A stretch of DNA of 64,000 bases, from assembly GCA_965267505.1 (NCBI GenBank), contig OZ254081.1, positions 3,100,001 through 3,164,000 on the forward strand, in the 5' to 3' direction. How positions within the stretch are numbered: the first letter of the stretch is position 1; each line of letters starts with the position of its first letter. Shown in pieces: positions 8,199 to 18,082 of this stretch. The notes under the pieces are model-generated. The model was not told the DNA's origin and did not search any database. It saw nothing but the letters and a program-made list of their open reading frames with translations. Position numbers and translations under genes: made by a program. Source of the stretch: JANQHS01 sp965267505 (GTDB lineage Bacteria; Bacteroidota; Bacteroidia; Cytophagales; CCMP332).

Positions 8199-10457
8199 TT
8201 GAAGTTTGCATTCACCCTAATATTATCCCTGCTGGCATTTTTCTGCTGGTCTCAAACAGATCCATGTATAAACCAGGATAGCATACACGTTGTGGTATTG
8301 GGTTCATCGACAGCTGCAGGAGCGGGGGCATCTACCTCCGACAGTGCATGGGTGAACCGTTACAGGCATTTTCTCCAGGAGATCAATCCCAAAAATCAAG
8401 TAACTAATCTGGCGCAAGGCGGGTACAATACCTACAGGATCATGCCATCAAATTTCTTAGCTCCACCCGGAAGACCAAGTGTTGATACACTCAAGAATAT
8501 AACCCGGGCGGTTTCTTTGAATCCCCATGCCATTATCTTGAATCTTCCTTCCAACGATGTGGCTTCAGGGTTTACAGTCCCAGAGCAGTTGTACAATATG
8601 GATTCCATTTTCCGAACCGCTGGACAGGCGGGAATTCCCATTTGGATCTGCACCACTCAGCCTAGAAACTTCAGCAATACCACCTATCTGCAAAGGCAAT
8701 TCGATATGAAGGATAGTATAATTGCCCATTTTGCACCATTCTACATAGATTTCTGGTCCGGAATGGCCACTAATACCTATGCGCTTGACTCGACCTTTGA
8801 TTCAGGTGATGGGGTTCACTTAAATGATCTGGGACATCGAACCTTGTTCAATAGAGCCAAAGCCACCAATATTCTTGGCTACCTATTCCAATCATCTCCT
8901 TCACCAGATATTCTTATTACTTCTATTGAAAACCAGGGAACAAGTTCCTGTGGAGATACCAATGCCATATTTGAGATCAGCTTTGCAAACATTGGGACTG
9001 CTTCAAGCTTACCAGCATGGCTTCACTTTGAGGTAATGAACGGGGGAGGTCAAAGTATTTTTCTGGATAGCATTCTAACGGATACCCTCAATTCCAGCTG
9101 CACGGTTCTGATGGAGTCCTTTGGCTGGAACAGCAGTGTAGCAGGGGATTATCTCATTCAAAGCTGGGTTCAAAATATCGAGGATAGTTTTCCATCAAAT
9201 GACAGCGCATCCATCTCCGTCCGGAGTATTGGTAGGCCCTGGATTCAGACTCACGGGGATACCCTTTGTCAAGCAGATACGGGAATATTTAAAGCTAATA
9301 AATCACTGATAGACAATGTTTTATGGTATTCTGCTTTAAGTTCTGTAGATCCGGTTTTTATAGGATCAGAGATCAAGATCCCAAACCTGAATAAGGACAG
9401 TTCATTATTTGCTCAATCGGTTAGGGGTTCCTTGGTTTATAACGAGGAATTGTTTACTCGAAACAGTTCCAATATCAATTGGAATGGAACCATGTTCGAT
9501 CTGATGAGCTCGGATAGCCTGGTGATCGATAGTCTTGATCTAAAAATCGCTGATTCGGGCTTGCAAGTAGTTGAGATCTGGACCAAGACAGGCTCATATG
9601 TAGGATTTGAGCATAATTCGGGTCCTTGGACACTTTGGGCGACGGATACCATTTTGGTGAGCAATGTGGAGGAGTTTTTGACTATGAACTTCCCTCCATT
9701 GATCATGAATAGTGGAGATACCCTAGGCCTATATCTTCAGCTTGCTGATCCATCCGCTCGTTTATCCTATCATTGGATCGCCAGCCCACAAAGCAGGTCT
9801 ACCCCGGAGTTGGAGATCCGCACTGGATCAGGGATATCCCATAATTTCAGTGGTCTCTTTCATCCTCGAGACTGGAATGGAAGGGTCTATTATCATCATG
9901 GCTTTAGAACGGAAGGAGAATGCGCAACCAAACGCGTTCTGGTCGAGGTCGAATTCAGCGATCAGGCCCTTGATCTAGGAGTTGATACTGCAATAGCCCA
10001 TTGGGATAGCCTATTTCTTGACCCTGGAGTCGGTTTTTCAAATTTTCAATGGAGCACTGGAGCAAGCAGTCAAGGGATCTGGATTATTGGACCGAATCTT
10101 CCACTAGGACCACATACATTCAGCTTAACTGCTCTGGACTCTTTGAATTGTATAAAACAAGATTCCATTACCATATTCATAGGTGGGCTGGGATTGGGTG
10201 ATTGGACCAGGGATCAATTCGAAGTTTTTCCCAATCCAAACAATGGCCAATTCTCGATCAGATTCCATAATCAACTGAGTGAGAATTATTCCATTCGTAT
10301 CCATGATTCCAAAGGAAGAATTGTTTTTGAAGAAAAAGTGGTGAACGATGCAGATGAAAAGTGGATCGATCTTTCTTCGTTAGCTGGGGGAGTATATTAC
10401 ATAGTAGTAAGGACCAAAAGCAGGAGTTTTTCGGAGCCCTTGGTAGTGATCAGATGA
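8199..10457 (+). CDS. SGNH/GDSL-family hydrolase with T9SS sorting domain
   Basis: 752 residues. A signal peptide (MKFAFTLILSLLAFFCWSQ) begins at TTG 8199; no ATG fits. Residues ~25-225 form an SGNH hydrolase: block I VVVLGSSTAAGAGAS with the nucleophilic serine, block III LPSND, and block V DGVHLNDLGH with the Asp-His pair. The middle has CARDB-like/Ig-like modules and a region with NINWNGTMFDL. The last ~80 residues are a type A T9SS C-terminal domain (VFPNPNNGQFSIRF). The product should be a surface or released esterase/lipase or carbohydrate deacetylase. Block III has Ser where Gly is usual. Confidence 0.8.
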   Translation: MKFAFTLILSLLAFFCWSQTDPCINQDSIHVVVLGSSTAAGAGASTSDSAWVNRYRHFLQEINPKNQVTNLAQGGYNTYRIMPSNFLAPPGRPSVDTLKNITRAVSLNPHAIILNLPSNDVASGFTVPEQLYNMDSIFRTAGQAGIPIWICTTQPRNFSNTTYLQRQFDMKDSIIAHFAPFYIDFWSGMATNTYALDSTFDSGDGVHLNDLGHRTLFNRAKATNILGYLFQSSPSPDILITSIENQGTSSCGDTNAIFEISFANIGTASSLPAWLHFEVMNGGGQSIFLDSILTDTLNSSCTVLMESFGWNSSVAGDYLIQSWVQNIEDSFPSNDSASISVRSIGRPWIQTHGDTLCQADTGIFKANKSLIDNVLWYSALSSVDPVFIGSEIKIPNLNKDSSLFAQSVRGSLVYNEELFTRNSSNINWNGTMFDLMSSDSLVIDSLDLKIADSGLQVVEIWTKTGSYVGFEHNSGPWTLWATDTILVSNVEEFLTMNFPPLIMNSGDTLGLYLQLADPSARLSYHWIASPQSRSTPELEIRTGSGISHNFSGLFHPRDWNGRVYYHHGFRTEGECATKRVLVEVEFSDQALDLGVDTAIAHWDSLFLDPGVGFSNFQWSTGASSQGIWIIGPNLPLGPHTFSLTALDSLNCIKQDSITIFIGGLGLGDWTRDQFEVFPNPNNGQFSIRFHNQLSENYSIRIHDSKGRIVFEEKVVNDADEKWIDLSSLAGGVYYIVVRTKSRSFSEPLVVIR

Positions 10458-10523
10458 TCCGATAGAAGCTTTACTTTAGCCACAAAAAATTTACTGATCA
10501 CGGCAAACAAAAATCGCAATAGA

Positions 10524-11129
10524 ATGTCAGAAGAGAAATTTTATCATGTAGGGGAGCTCAGCTCAGAGCAACCAGCTAAAACCCAATATGAATCCAAAAA
10601 ATTTGCAAAGGCCCGTCATCCGGAGCCATATCGATTTGAAGTGAATTTGAGTGCTGAAGCCGGAAAAATGCAAAGCAAGACAGGCGTAGTTTCTGTCAAT
10701 ATCCCTGGTTTCAGTCCGGTGAAACTCTATTGCGATGAGCAGCCCCCCGTAGGAGAGGACACCGCTCCTCCGCCATTGGCATATTTCTCCGCAGGAATAG
10801 GATTTTGCCTGATGACACATCTAACTGATATTCTGACGGCCAGAAAGATCCAGGTGGATTCTCTGAAATTGGAACAACGTATCATATTCAGAACCAATCT
10901 CGGCCATATGCGGGAGCACGGATACATGACTAACGGAGCCTGTGATATGGTGGAAACCCATGTGATCATTGAAAGTCCGGAGCCTGAGGAAAACATCATG
11001 GACCTACTAAACGAGGCAGAAAATGGCTGCATGGCTCATTTTGCTCTCCGTAATCCAATTCCTTGGTCTACCAGATTGGTATACAATGGGAGAGAGGCCA
11101 TCAATAGGTCTTCTGAAAGCGAGGCTTAA
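10524..11129 (+). CDS. OsmC/Ohr-family protein
   Basis: 201 residues. After ~50 variable residues the OsmC core appears: PPVGEDTAPPPLAYFSAGIGFCLMTHL with the first conserved cysteine on the long central helix, and ENGCMAHFALRNPIPW with the second. This two-cysteine pattern is that of thiol peroxidases that reduce organic hydroperoxides, although many distant members have no proven activity. The protein is cytosolic. It stands alone after the SGNH gene. Length is a little above the usual 140-190. Confidence 0.75.
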   Translation: MSEEKFYHVGELSSEQPAKTQYESKKFAKARHPEPYRFEVNLSAEAGKMQSKTGVVSVNIPGFSPVKLYCDEQPPVGEDTAPPPLAYFSAGIGFCLMTHLTDILTARKIQVDSLKLEQRIIFRTNLGHMREHGYMTNGACDMVETHVIIESPEPEENIMDLLNEAENGCMAHFALRNPIPWSTRLVYNGREAINRSSESEA

Positions 11130-11261
11130 GCCATTTACGAGTATGCCTAATCAACCCTTTGGCTAAGGAGCTTTTCCGCTAATCCTTTCTAAGTGCTTAA
11201 TTCAAAATATTCTTTTTAAGCGATCCCGGTAATTGCAGATTTAGATTCCAATGGAATCGAA

Positions 11262-12359
11262 ATGAATATTTGGAATTATCTATTGATCCATGCAGGGATC
11301 CAGGGCCTGGTAATCGGCTTGATCCTTCTATTCAAAAGGGGAAAGTCCAAACAAGCTCAGATCTACTTATCCGCATTGATCCTGATTTCAACAGGGATCA
11401 TCTTTAATTACCTATTTGAAAACCTGGGAGCCTACCGAGAATATCCTCACTTGATTTGGCTGATCTCTCCTTTTTGGTTTCTCATGGGACCCACAAGCTT
11501 TTTGTTTGTAAAGACTCTGGTGAAAGAAGGTAATTCAAGCCGATGGATCGACCTCATTCATTTGATCCCTTTCCTTATTGCCATCTATTATATTTCTCCC
11601 TTCTATGCCTTACCGGCGGAGTTGAAGCTTGAATATTTTTTAAGTTTTTATTCCCAGGAGGTTTATTCCCTTGATCTTTTCGCAGTCCTCTATCTGCTAC
11701 AGGGAGCAGCTTACTTCCTTTATAGCATCGTCTTGCTCCATAGAAAGAGGAAGGAGCTTAAGGCTTCAGGAGTACAGGAAACAAGCAACCTGGTCTTCAT
11801 TTCATCATTTCTAATTGTTCTGCTTGGATTCTATTTGATCAGCCTGGTATTTATCTTCTTGTTGCCTGCACATATGGACTCCCTGGCTCCGTTTTATGGG
11901 TCAATCATTTTCGTCCTCAGCCTTTGCCTTCACCTTACCGCCTGGCAGATGATACGCTCAAGGGATTTCCCTATATCCCTTAGGCTATGGAATTCTAATG
12001 GAGGAAACTTCAAATCTGTGGAGGAGGTAAAAGTACTTGCAGCAAGGATCAAAGATTACCTGAACCAAAACAAGCCCTATTTGGAAAGCGATTTCAGGAT
12101 GTCCAACCTGGAATCGGGATTGGGATCTCCAGCCTATAGCCTTTCACATGCCATCAACAAGGAACTCAATACCAACTTCAAAGATCTGGTAAATCAGAAA
12201 AGGGTAGAAGAAGCGCAAAAAAGATTGCAGGACCCCGAATTCAAACTTCTCACTTATGAAGCCATTGCCATGGATTGCGGCTTCAATTCAGCTACCACAT
12301 TTTACCGAGCCTTTAAAAAACATACCGGCAAAACACCAAAACAGTTTCAGGAAGCCTGA
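11262..12359 (+). CDS. Membrane-integrated AraC-family regulator
   Basis: 365 residues. The first ~235 residues hold seven to eight hydrophobic helices (from MNIWNYLLIHAGIQGLVIGLILLF on), followed by a cytosolic AraC DNA-binding domain at ~260-362 with two HTH motifs: MSNLESGLGSPAYSLSHAINKELN and IAMDCGFNSATTFYRAFKKHTGKTPKQF. This 7TM-AraC fusion is common in Bacteroidota and presumably couples a membrane signal to transcription. Ligand and targets are unknown. No adjacent gene shares its strand closely enough to be a clear operon partner. Confidence 0.8.
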   Translation: MNIWNYLLIHAGIQGLVIGLILLFKRGKSKQAQIYLSALILISTGIIFNYLFENLGAYREYPHLIWLISPFWFLMGPTSFLFVKTLVKEGNSSRWIDLIHLIPFLIAIYYISPFYALPAELKLEYFLSFYSQEVYSLDLFAVLYLLQGAAYFLYSIVLLHRKRKELKASGVQETSNLVFISSFLIVLLGFYLISLVFIFLLPAHMDSLAPFYGSIIFVLSLCLHLTAWQMIRSRDFPISLRLWNSNGGNFKSVEEVKVLAARIKDYLNQNKPYLESDFRMSNLESGLGSPAYSLSHAINKELNTNFKDLVNQKRVEEAQKRLQDPEFKLLTYEAIAMDCGFNSATTFYRAFKKHTGKTPKQFQEA

Positions 12360-12445
12360 ATTTCTTTCACTTTTCAAAAGTGATATAAGCTAGGACCGAA
12401 ATTCCCTTTCAATAAGGCTAAAGGGCAGCTCTTTTGGCCTAAAAA

Positions 12446-14244
12446 ATGAAATTCATTCTAGGCCTAGTCTTCCTTTCTTTTTCTTTTTCAGAATTACACG
12501 CCCAGGATTTTGTCCGCCAGACCAGTCATCCGGGAAATCCCAACCTTTCCGATTATTGGACTGGTGCTAGCTGGGTTGACTATGATCAGGATGGAGATCA
12601 GGATCTCTTTATGACCAACAGAACCCCAGGTCAACAAACCCGAAGGAATATCCTATATAAGAACCTGGGGAATGGAAGCTTCTCGCAGGTCTTGAATATG
12701 GGTCTGGTGAATGCCAACGGCTATTGGTTTGGCAATACTTGGGGTGACTATGATAATGATGGAGATCTGGATGTCTACGTGTCCGGGTTTCCATCAAGAT
12801 TATTCAAGAATACAGGCCAGGGCGGCTTCATTATTCAGGATTTCGGAACCATTGGATCTCCAAGCATAGGAGGGACCGGTTCGGCATTTGTAGACCTTAA
12901 TAATGATGGAAACCTTGACATCTTTAATGTCTGGCCAAATTGGCTTCCCGGGCCTCCAACGGTAGGAGGTCCTCAATCGCCCTATATCATGATCAATCAG
13001 GGACCACCGGCTTATACATTCTCTCGCCTCGTTGATTCTGTTATCAATGCACCCATAAGCGACACCTATATGCATCCCGTTTTCATGGACTTCGATGATG
13101 ATGGAGACCAGGATGTTTGCATAGGAATGGGAGCAGGTTTTAGCAAAAGAGATCTTTGCTACAGAAATCTGTTGAAGGAATCAGGCCAACTCAAATTTGA
13201 GCAGATCAACGACCAGGCATTCTCATTGGATCTGGTGGAGGGAAACCAATGGACCTTTATCGATCTTGACAATGATCTTGATCTCGACGCTTACGTTTGC
13301 AATTGGGGGAATTCCTCAAGCGGTACCCTTGTCCCGGAAAGCAATTCCATGTACAGAAATGCAGGAGGGGTTTTTCAGAAAGACAGCATGGATCCCCTGA
13401 CTCAATTTCCTTCGCAGACAAGTACCAGCCTATGGGGAGACTTTGATAACGATGCTGATCAGGACTGCATACTCGTGAGCGATTCTACCTATCCCTTGCA
13501 GTATTATCAAAATGATGGTCAAGGTGGGTTCAGTGAGCTTGTCTTGCCTAATTTCAGCGGTTTGGATCTGCATCAAAGTGGAGGGAGTGTAACGGATCAT
13601 GATGAGGATGGAGACCTAGACCTATTCATTCCAGGTCCGGGAACCATGGCTGCCTTCTTTGACAATGATCTCAACAATGGAAACAACTGGGTTGAGTTCA
13701 ATTGGAAGGTGGGCCCTCCAACAAATCAGGTATTGGAGCTAAGATCTTTGTCTATGCACGGGTGAATGGAAACAGCTTGGGACAAAGGAGAGATGTAGGA
13801 AGCAGCACGGTATTTTTTGGATCCAACTCTTTGATCCAACACGTAGGCTTATTGGATGCTTCCGTTATCGATAGTTTAGTGGTTTTATGGCCTTCAGGTA
13901 ATAGGGATGAGTATTTTCAGGTTCCTGCAGGCAAGAAATATGTGGTCACAGAAGGACAAGGGATCACCGGCCTATTTGCTAAAAAAAACGCTGAATCCCA
14001 TTTCATGCTTAGCCCAAATCCCAGTACCGGCAAGCTTAATCTTGGTTTGATCAAAGATTATAGGGAAGATTTGGATATAGAAGTTCTTAATTCAAATGGA
14101 AAGGTGATCCAGAGTCATGCCTGGTCAAGATTAAAGGAAGGTACCCAGATAAGCCTTGATCTTCATGACCTTCCCAGGGGATTGTACTTCATTCAAATAC
14201 AAGGATCAGAACTATCTATGATTCGAAAGGTAATTTTGGAATGA
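12446..14244 (+). pseudogene. FG-GAP/VCBS + ASPIC/UnbV + T9SS protein, interrupted by a frameshift
   Basis: Two overlapping frames make one gene. 12446-13765 encodes a signal peptide (FSELHAQ) and a row of FG-GAP/VCBS repeats with calcium-type DxDxDGDxD loops (YDQDGDQD, YDNDGDLD, LNNDGNLD, FDDDGDQD, LDNDLDLD, FDNDADQD, HDEDGDLD). The frame then changes near 13706-13712. The -1 frame, up to 14244, continues with the expected ASPIC/UnbV motif (GPSNKSGIGAKI, then VLWPSGN) and a T9SS tail (LSPNPSTGKLNLGL). One extra base near 13708 would give WKGGPSN and restore a ~600-residue protein. There is no obvious slippery heptamer, so a real lesion or a sequence error is likely. Otherwise a surface-exported beta-propeller. 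Confidence 0.8.
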
Positions 14245-14254
14245 TGGATAAAGA

Positions 14255-15259
14255 TTAAAGATCCTGACGGTCGAGGATATCGCGACGAGAATTAAGATTC
14301 AATTTTTGTAAAATACTGGTTACATGAGATTTAACCGTTCCTAATTCAATGCTAAGTTCATTGGCTATATCCTTGTTGGAAAGACCTTGCTTGAGGAAAT
14401 TAAGAACCTGTCTTTCCTTGATGGTCAGTTCGGCAAGCGGGGAGCGTTTCTTTCGATTTGAGCTGAAGTAGATCCAGAAGACCAGGAGTGGGAGTATGAT
14501 CCCAATCACTAGCAGAAAGGGTAGGGTGTTAGGACTTATAGAAGGACTTGAGTCTTCTTTAAATTCTTTGAATTCAAGCTCTTGGTTCAAGGCTTCCAAG
14601 TAGCTAGAATTATGATTTCCCAATCTATCAAGGACATTCTTCAAGGTCTCTGTCGGAGGGAGTTCAGCAAAATGTTCCCCGTACATATAGATGAGGAATA
14701 AGGAGGTGAGGGGGCTTTCGGAGCTATTCCAAAGAGATTCGATCCCTTGCCTGAATGTCTCATCCAGCATTTCCCTTTGTCTTTGACTTTGAGCCTTTTG
14801 GTAATATCGTTCGGATCTTAGCTTATGATACTTATTCAGGCTTTCCATGGCTTCTGAGCCTATCATTTGGGTGTTTTCTGATGACAAGGCGGATCCTGAT
14901 CCTTGAATGAGCTGGAGCTCATCGCCTTTCTTAAAGATGAAATGGATATGGTTATGATTCCTTCCCCCTATGATAATGGTGGAAGGGGGATCTCCTTTGG
15001 GAATTACATGGATGCGATAGAATCTTTCTTCTTCGGGAAGAGCTTTTTCATCGAAACTAAAGCTGCCATCTTCCGAGATGCTTGTTCGAGATATGATCAA
15101 TTCCTCATTGGCCATGTTCATTTCGCTGAAATCGGTTAGAAGGGAGAGATAGATCTCATTATGCCAGGAGGAATCGAGTGCTAGTTGACCTAAAATATCT
15201 CCCAAAACGCTATGAGAGGAAATAATGAGGACGAAAAGGATAGAATTTCGTTTCAGCAT
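14255..15259 (-). CDS. Membrane-anchored LuxR-type regulator
   Basis: 334 residues. An N-terminal signal-like helix is followed by a ~220-residue extracytoplasmic part, a membrane helix at about 245-265 (LPFLLVIGIILPLLVFWIYF), a basic stop-transfer (SSNRKKRS) and a C-terminal LuxR HTH: LTIKERQVLNFLKQGLSNKDIANEL and GTVKSHVTSILQKLN. The arrangement suggests an envelope sensor that binds DNA from the membrane. It directly abuts the upstream 133-residue secreted protein (stop at 15260, start at 15259) and lies in one run with the serine hydrolase, which may be its regulatory or functional partners. Confidence 0.75.
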   Translation of the reverse strand: MLKRNSILFVLIISSHSVLGDILGQLALDSSWHNEIYLSLLTDFSEMNMANEELIISRTSISEDGSFSFDEKALPEEERFYRIHVIPKGDPPSTIIIGGRNHNHIHFIFKKGDELQLIQGSGSALSSENTQMIGSEAMESLNKYHKLRSERYYQKAQSQRQREMLDETFRQGIESLWNSSESPLTSLFLIYMYGEHFAELPPTETLKNVLDRLGNHNSSYLEALNQELEFKEFKEDSSPSISPNTLPFLLVIGIILPLLVFWIYFSSNRKKRSPLAELTIKERQVLNFLKQGLSNKDIANELSIELGTVKSHVTSILQKLNLNSRRDILDRQDL

Positions 15260-15661
15260 TTAGTCCAGTTTGATCTGAATACGAAGCTTACCTGTGGCAC
15301 CTTTGCAGTCGACCTCAATCGTCCAGATACCATCCGGGAAATCATCGTGAACTTCCTCAGCAGTGCCGCGTGCCTTGGTTTTCCCACTTACCAGGCTGAA
15401 TCCACCACGCTTTATGCCCTTTGAGTCTATGAACTTGACATAGACCTCGCCACCCTCAATTTCACCCCAAAGTCTCTGAGTGACCTTACGATTCTTTTTG
15501 GAAACATGGAAAGAATAGTTCCGAAGCAGGTCCAGTCCATTAAAAATCAGAGTTTCCTCACCGGGGAAGGGAGATTCTCTTTCCTGAGCCAGTGCAAGTC
15601 CCGAGGTAAGAATCAGTAACAGAAAGGCCATTTTCATGGGATTAAATATATGCAGCTTCAT
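15260..15661 (-). CDS. Small secreted protein, unknown
   Basis: 133 residues with a signal peptide ending SGLALAQ; a second ATG at 15637 would shorten it by eight residues and gives an equally good signal. The mature part is beta-rich with many Lys and Gly (RLWGEIEGGEVYVKFIDSKG, then GIWTIEVDCKGATGKLRIQI), suggesting one small beta-sandwich with a single cysteine. No family is recognised. It lies between a serine hydrolase gene (gap 9 bases) and the membrane LuxR regulator (no gap), so it is probably co-transcribed with both. Confidence 0.6.
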   Translation of the reverse strand: MKLHIFNPMKMAFLLLILTSGLALAQERESPFPGEETLIFNGLDLLRNYSFHVSKKNRKVTQRLWGEIEGGEVYVKFIDSKGIKRGGFSLVSGKTKARGTAEEVHDDFPDGIWTIEVDCKGATGKLRIQIKLD

Positions 15662-15670
15662 TGTGGGAAT

Positions 15671-16741
15671 TTAATTTTTGTTAAGGGATAGGAGGGCCTT
15701 TACCAGGTCATCACTGACCAGACGATTATCCGTTTTTTGAGGAGAACCTCTTTCTCCGGTATTGCTTTGAACTATGATGACCAGGTCATTATCAGGAAAC
15801 CACCTCAAAACCCCGTTATGACCAAAAGACTCATTTCCACGGGTCCAATATTCAATTCTATTTGTGGCATTGTCCTGGCTAATAAACCAGCCATAACCAC
15901 AGTAAAGCCCTGGTCTGATCTCCACCTGTTTTTTGAGCATTGTGCGTTTGGACTCTGAATTCAACAACTGATCTCCATTGAATGCCTCAAAAAAGGAATT
16001 GAGATCCTCAATACAGGAGAAAACACCACCGCTTCCCAGAAAATCCCAGTTTCGATCCTGAAATTCTCCTTTGAAGGGCTCTAATTTTTGTGCAACCGAG
16101 GCTGCATTCTTATGATTTATTTCATTCCAAAAGGAGCTATGGTTCATACCGGCTCGCTCGAAAATCTCTTTCCTGCAAAACTGCTCGAAACTCATCCCGG
16201 ATTTAAGTTCAATGATCCGAGCCAAGATCTGGTAATTCAAATTGCTATAGCCAAACCTGGTCCCGGGAGAAAATTCAAGCGATGTTTTCCAAATCCTCTT
16301 CATGGCCTTTTCGCCATCAGAAATCTCAGAGGTCACATATTCCTGTGGAAGCCCAGAAGAATGGGTTAGAAGCTGGTGAAGGCTGATTTCTTGCTTGTCT
16401 CGGGGGACTTCCGGAAAAATCTCCCCAAGGGCCATTGAAGTATTTATTTTTTCCTTTTCAACCAAAATCATGCAACCCATGGCAGTTAGGGTTTTGGTCA
16501 TGGAAGCGATGTTGAATTGAGTTCGGGGATTAATTGCAAATTTCTGATCCGGGCTGGTGTAGCCATATCCCTCGGAAAGTATGACCTCCCCATTCTTAGA
16601 AATAAGGACCGATCCCGAGAATCCCTTGGCAACATGCCCTTCTATCACGGCCTTCGCGGTTTGGATGAAATCTGACCTCCAATCAGAAAAATGTAAAAAG
16701 CTAGTTAAGAGAGTTAGGTATAATGCAAAAATGACCGCCAT
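15671..16741 (-). CDS. Class C beta-lactamase/PBP-type serine hydrolase
   Basis: 356 residues with an N-terminal hydrophobic export segment. The beta-lactamase-related catalytic set is present: SxxK at S80-M-T-K83 (FNIASMTKTL), YxN at Y165-S-N167 (FGYSNLNY), and a C-terminal HxG-type GHNG segment in place of KTG. The HQLLTHSSGLP motif is typical of the family. Such enzymes are esterases, D-aminopeptidases or peptidoglycan-related hydrolases; true beta-lactam resistance is not implied. First gene of a run with the 133-residue protein and the LuxR regulator. Confidence 0.8.
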   Translation of the reverse strand: MAVIFALYLTLLTSFLHFSDWRSDFIQTAKAVIEGHVAKGFSGSVLISKNGEVILSEGYGYTSPDQKFAINPRTQFNIASMTKTLTAMGCMILVEKEKINTSMALGEIFPEVPRDKQEISLHQLLTHSSGLPQEYVTSEISDGEKAMKRIWKTSLEFSPGTRFGYSNLNYQILARIIELKSGMSFEQFCRKEIFERAGMNHSSFWNEINHKNAASVAQKLEPFKGEFQDRNWDFLGSGGVFSCIEDLNSFFEAFNGDQLLNSESKRTMLKKQVEIRPGLYCGYGWFISQDNATNRIEYWTRGNESFGHNGVLRWFPDNDLVIIVQSNTGERGSPQKTDNRLVSDDLVKALLSLNKN

Positions 16742-16862
16742 AATTTTTTTGGTAAAAGTATTCGGAACAACTATGAACTTAGGTCTTAGATAGGGTAGAA
16801 ATAGGATATAAAAAGGGTAGATATTGGAATTAAGTCTCCAATCATAAAAAGGTGATAAGAGG

Positions 16863-17909
16863 TCAACCTTGTTTGCTTACGGAAAATAGATCTACCTTTT
16901 CTGATTTTCCTTTTAGCTCTATAGCTCCCTGATTTTTAAATGACCAGGAATCGCTTTTTTCAATCAAATCATACAGTCGATCCGAAATCAAAAACTCGCT
17001 ATCCAGGGAATTGCATTGGCCCTGGATCCTGGCTGTTGTATTCAGAATATCACCGGAATAGGTGATGTCACGCTTTATTACACCAATCTCACCCGCGATC
17101 ACTGATCCACAATGAGCTCCAGCTTTGAAAACCGGAATCTCTCCAAAATAGGCCCTATACTTTTTTTCCAACTTGGTTAAATGGGCTTTCACATTGAAGA
17201 AACAATCCAGACATGCCTCTGGCTTAATTTTTTCTGACATTGGCCAGGATATCACTATTTCATCGCCAACGTATTGATAAATATCACCTTCCGATTCCAT
17301 GATCTGCTTGGTAATATCTGAAAACACTGTTTTCAAAAAGCCATGATACCTTTCACTTCCAAGTTGTTCGGCAATCGAAGTGGAGGATTTAAGGTCCATG
17401 AACATAAATATTCGGTTCTCGGACTTAGGAACATTATAGGTTCCACTCAAAACTTTAATGAGGTTACCCGGACCGAACTTTGAACTCATTTGTAGGAAGA
17501 AATAGGTGAGGGCAACGACACTGGCCCAGAACAAGATGTTTTTCAGGTGGAAAGTTGTCCATAGTTTAATTCGAAACAGCTCAATCCACTCAGCTGAAAA
17601 CGGTGGATATTCAAGGCTAGGGTAAATCGCCGAAGTTATTACAGTTATCGAGGTTGTAATAAAGGCGAAAGCGATAACTATGACTATCAGACCTTTATAA
17701 TATGGCTCAGATCGATATCGATCGTTGACATGAAGAAGAACAAAACTGCCCACAAATCCTCCTGCGAAGCCAGCACCCATGTGAAACAGCAACCCGTCAA
17801 TAAAATGATAATCAGAGGAAGGCAAGGCCAAATGGCTTACCAGAGCGAAGTGATCATAGATTGCAAGAAATACCCCAATGAGCATCCAGGATAAGCTTAT
17901 TATCATCAT
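16863..17909 (-). CDS. Class III adenylate/guanylate cyclase with four-helix membrane domain
   Basis: About 348 residues from ATG 17909 (a TTG at 17933 would add eight basic residues). Four membrane helices occupy the first ~145 residues. The cyclase homology domain follows: FMFMDLKSSTSIAEQLG with the first metal aspartate, YQYVGDEIVISW with the second, and GAHCGSVIAGEIGVIKRDITYSGDILNTTARIQG. Both metal Asp residues are intact, so it should be catalytically active and probably makes cAMP. The FKAGAHCGSV and DILNTTARI segments are typical of this group. It is monocistronic. Confidence 0.8.
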   Translation of the reverse strand: MMIISLSWMLIGVFLAIYDHFALVSHLALPSSDYHFIDGLLFHMGAGFAGGFVGSFVLLHVNDRYRSEPYYKGLIVIVIAFAFITTSITVITSAIYPSLEYPPFSAEWIELFRIKLWTTFHLKNILFWASVVALTYFFLQMSSKFGPGNLIKVLSGTYNVPKSENRIFMFMDLKSSTSIAEQLGSERYHGFLKTVFSDITKQIMESEGDIYQYVGDEIVISWPMSEKIKPEACLDCFFNVKAHLTKLEKKYRAYFGEIPVFKAGAHCGSVIAGEIGVIKRDITYSGDILNTTARIQGQCNSLDSEFLISDRLYDLIEKSDSWSFKNQGAIELKGKSEKVDLFSVSKQG

Positions 17910-18082
17910 CCGCTTTCTATCGATCCGGTTCAATGGGTGCTTTTTTCAAAGTAAGTTAAACAGAATTCTGAGTCTAATGCCTGGAATCAATATCAATCGA
18001 ATCAGCCTTTACCGCGCATGGAAAAGTTGTTTTTTCAAGTCATTTATTCCCTAGAATAGCATCGGGACAAAGGAAGAGTAAG

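Noticed and set aside
12361..12385. Short CACTTTT/AAAAGTG hairpin after the AraC-type gene as a terminator
   Set aside because: The stem is short and AT-rich, and no T-run follows it.
15671..16741. Antibiotic-resistance beta-lactamase
   Set aside because: SxxK and YxN are present but the third motif is HNG rather than KTG; the wider esterase/peptidase group is a safer call.
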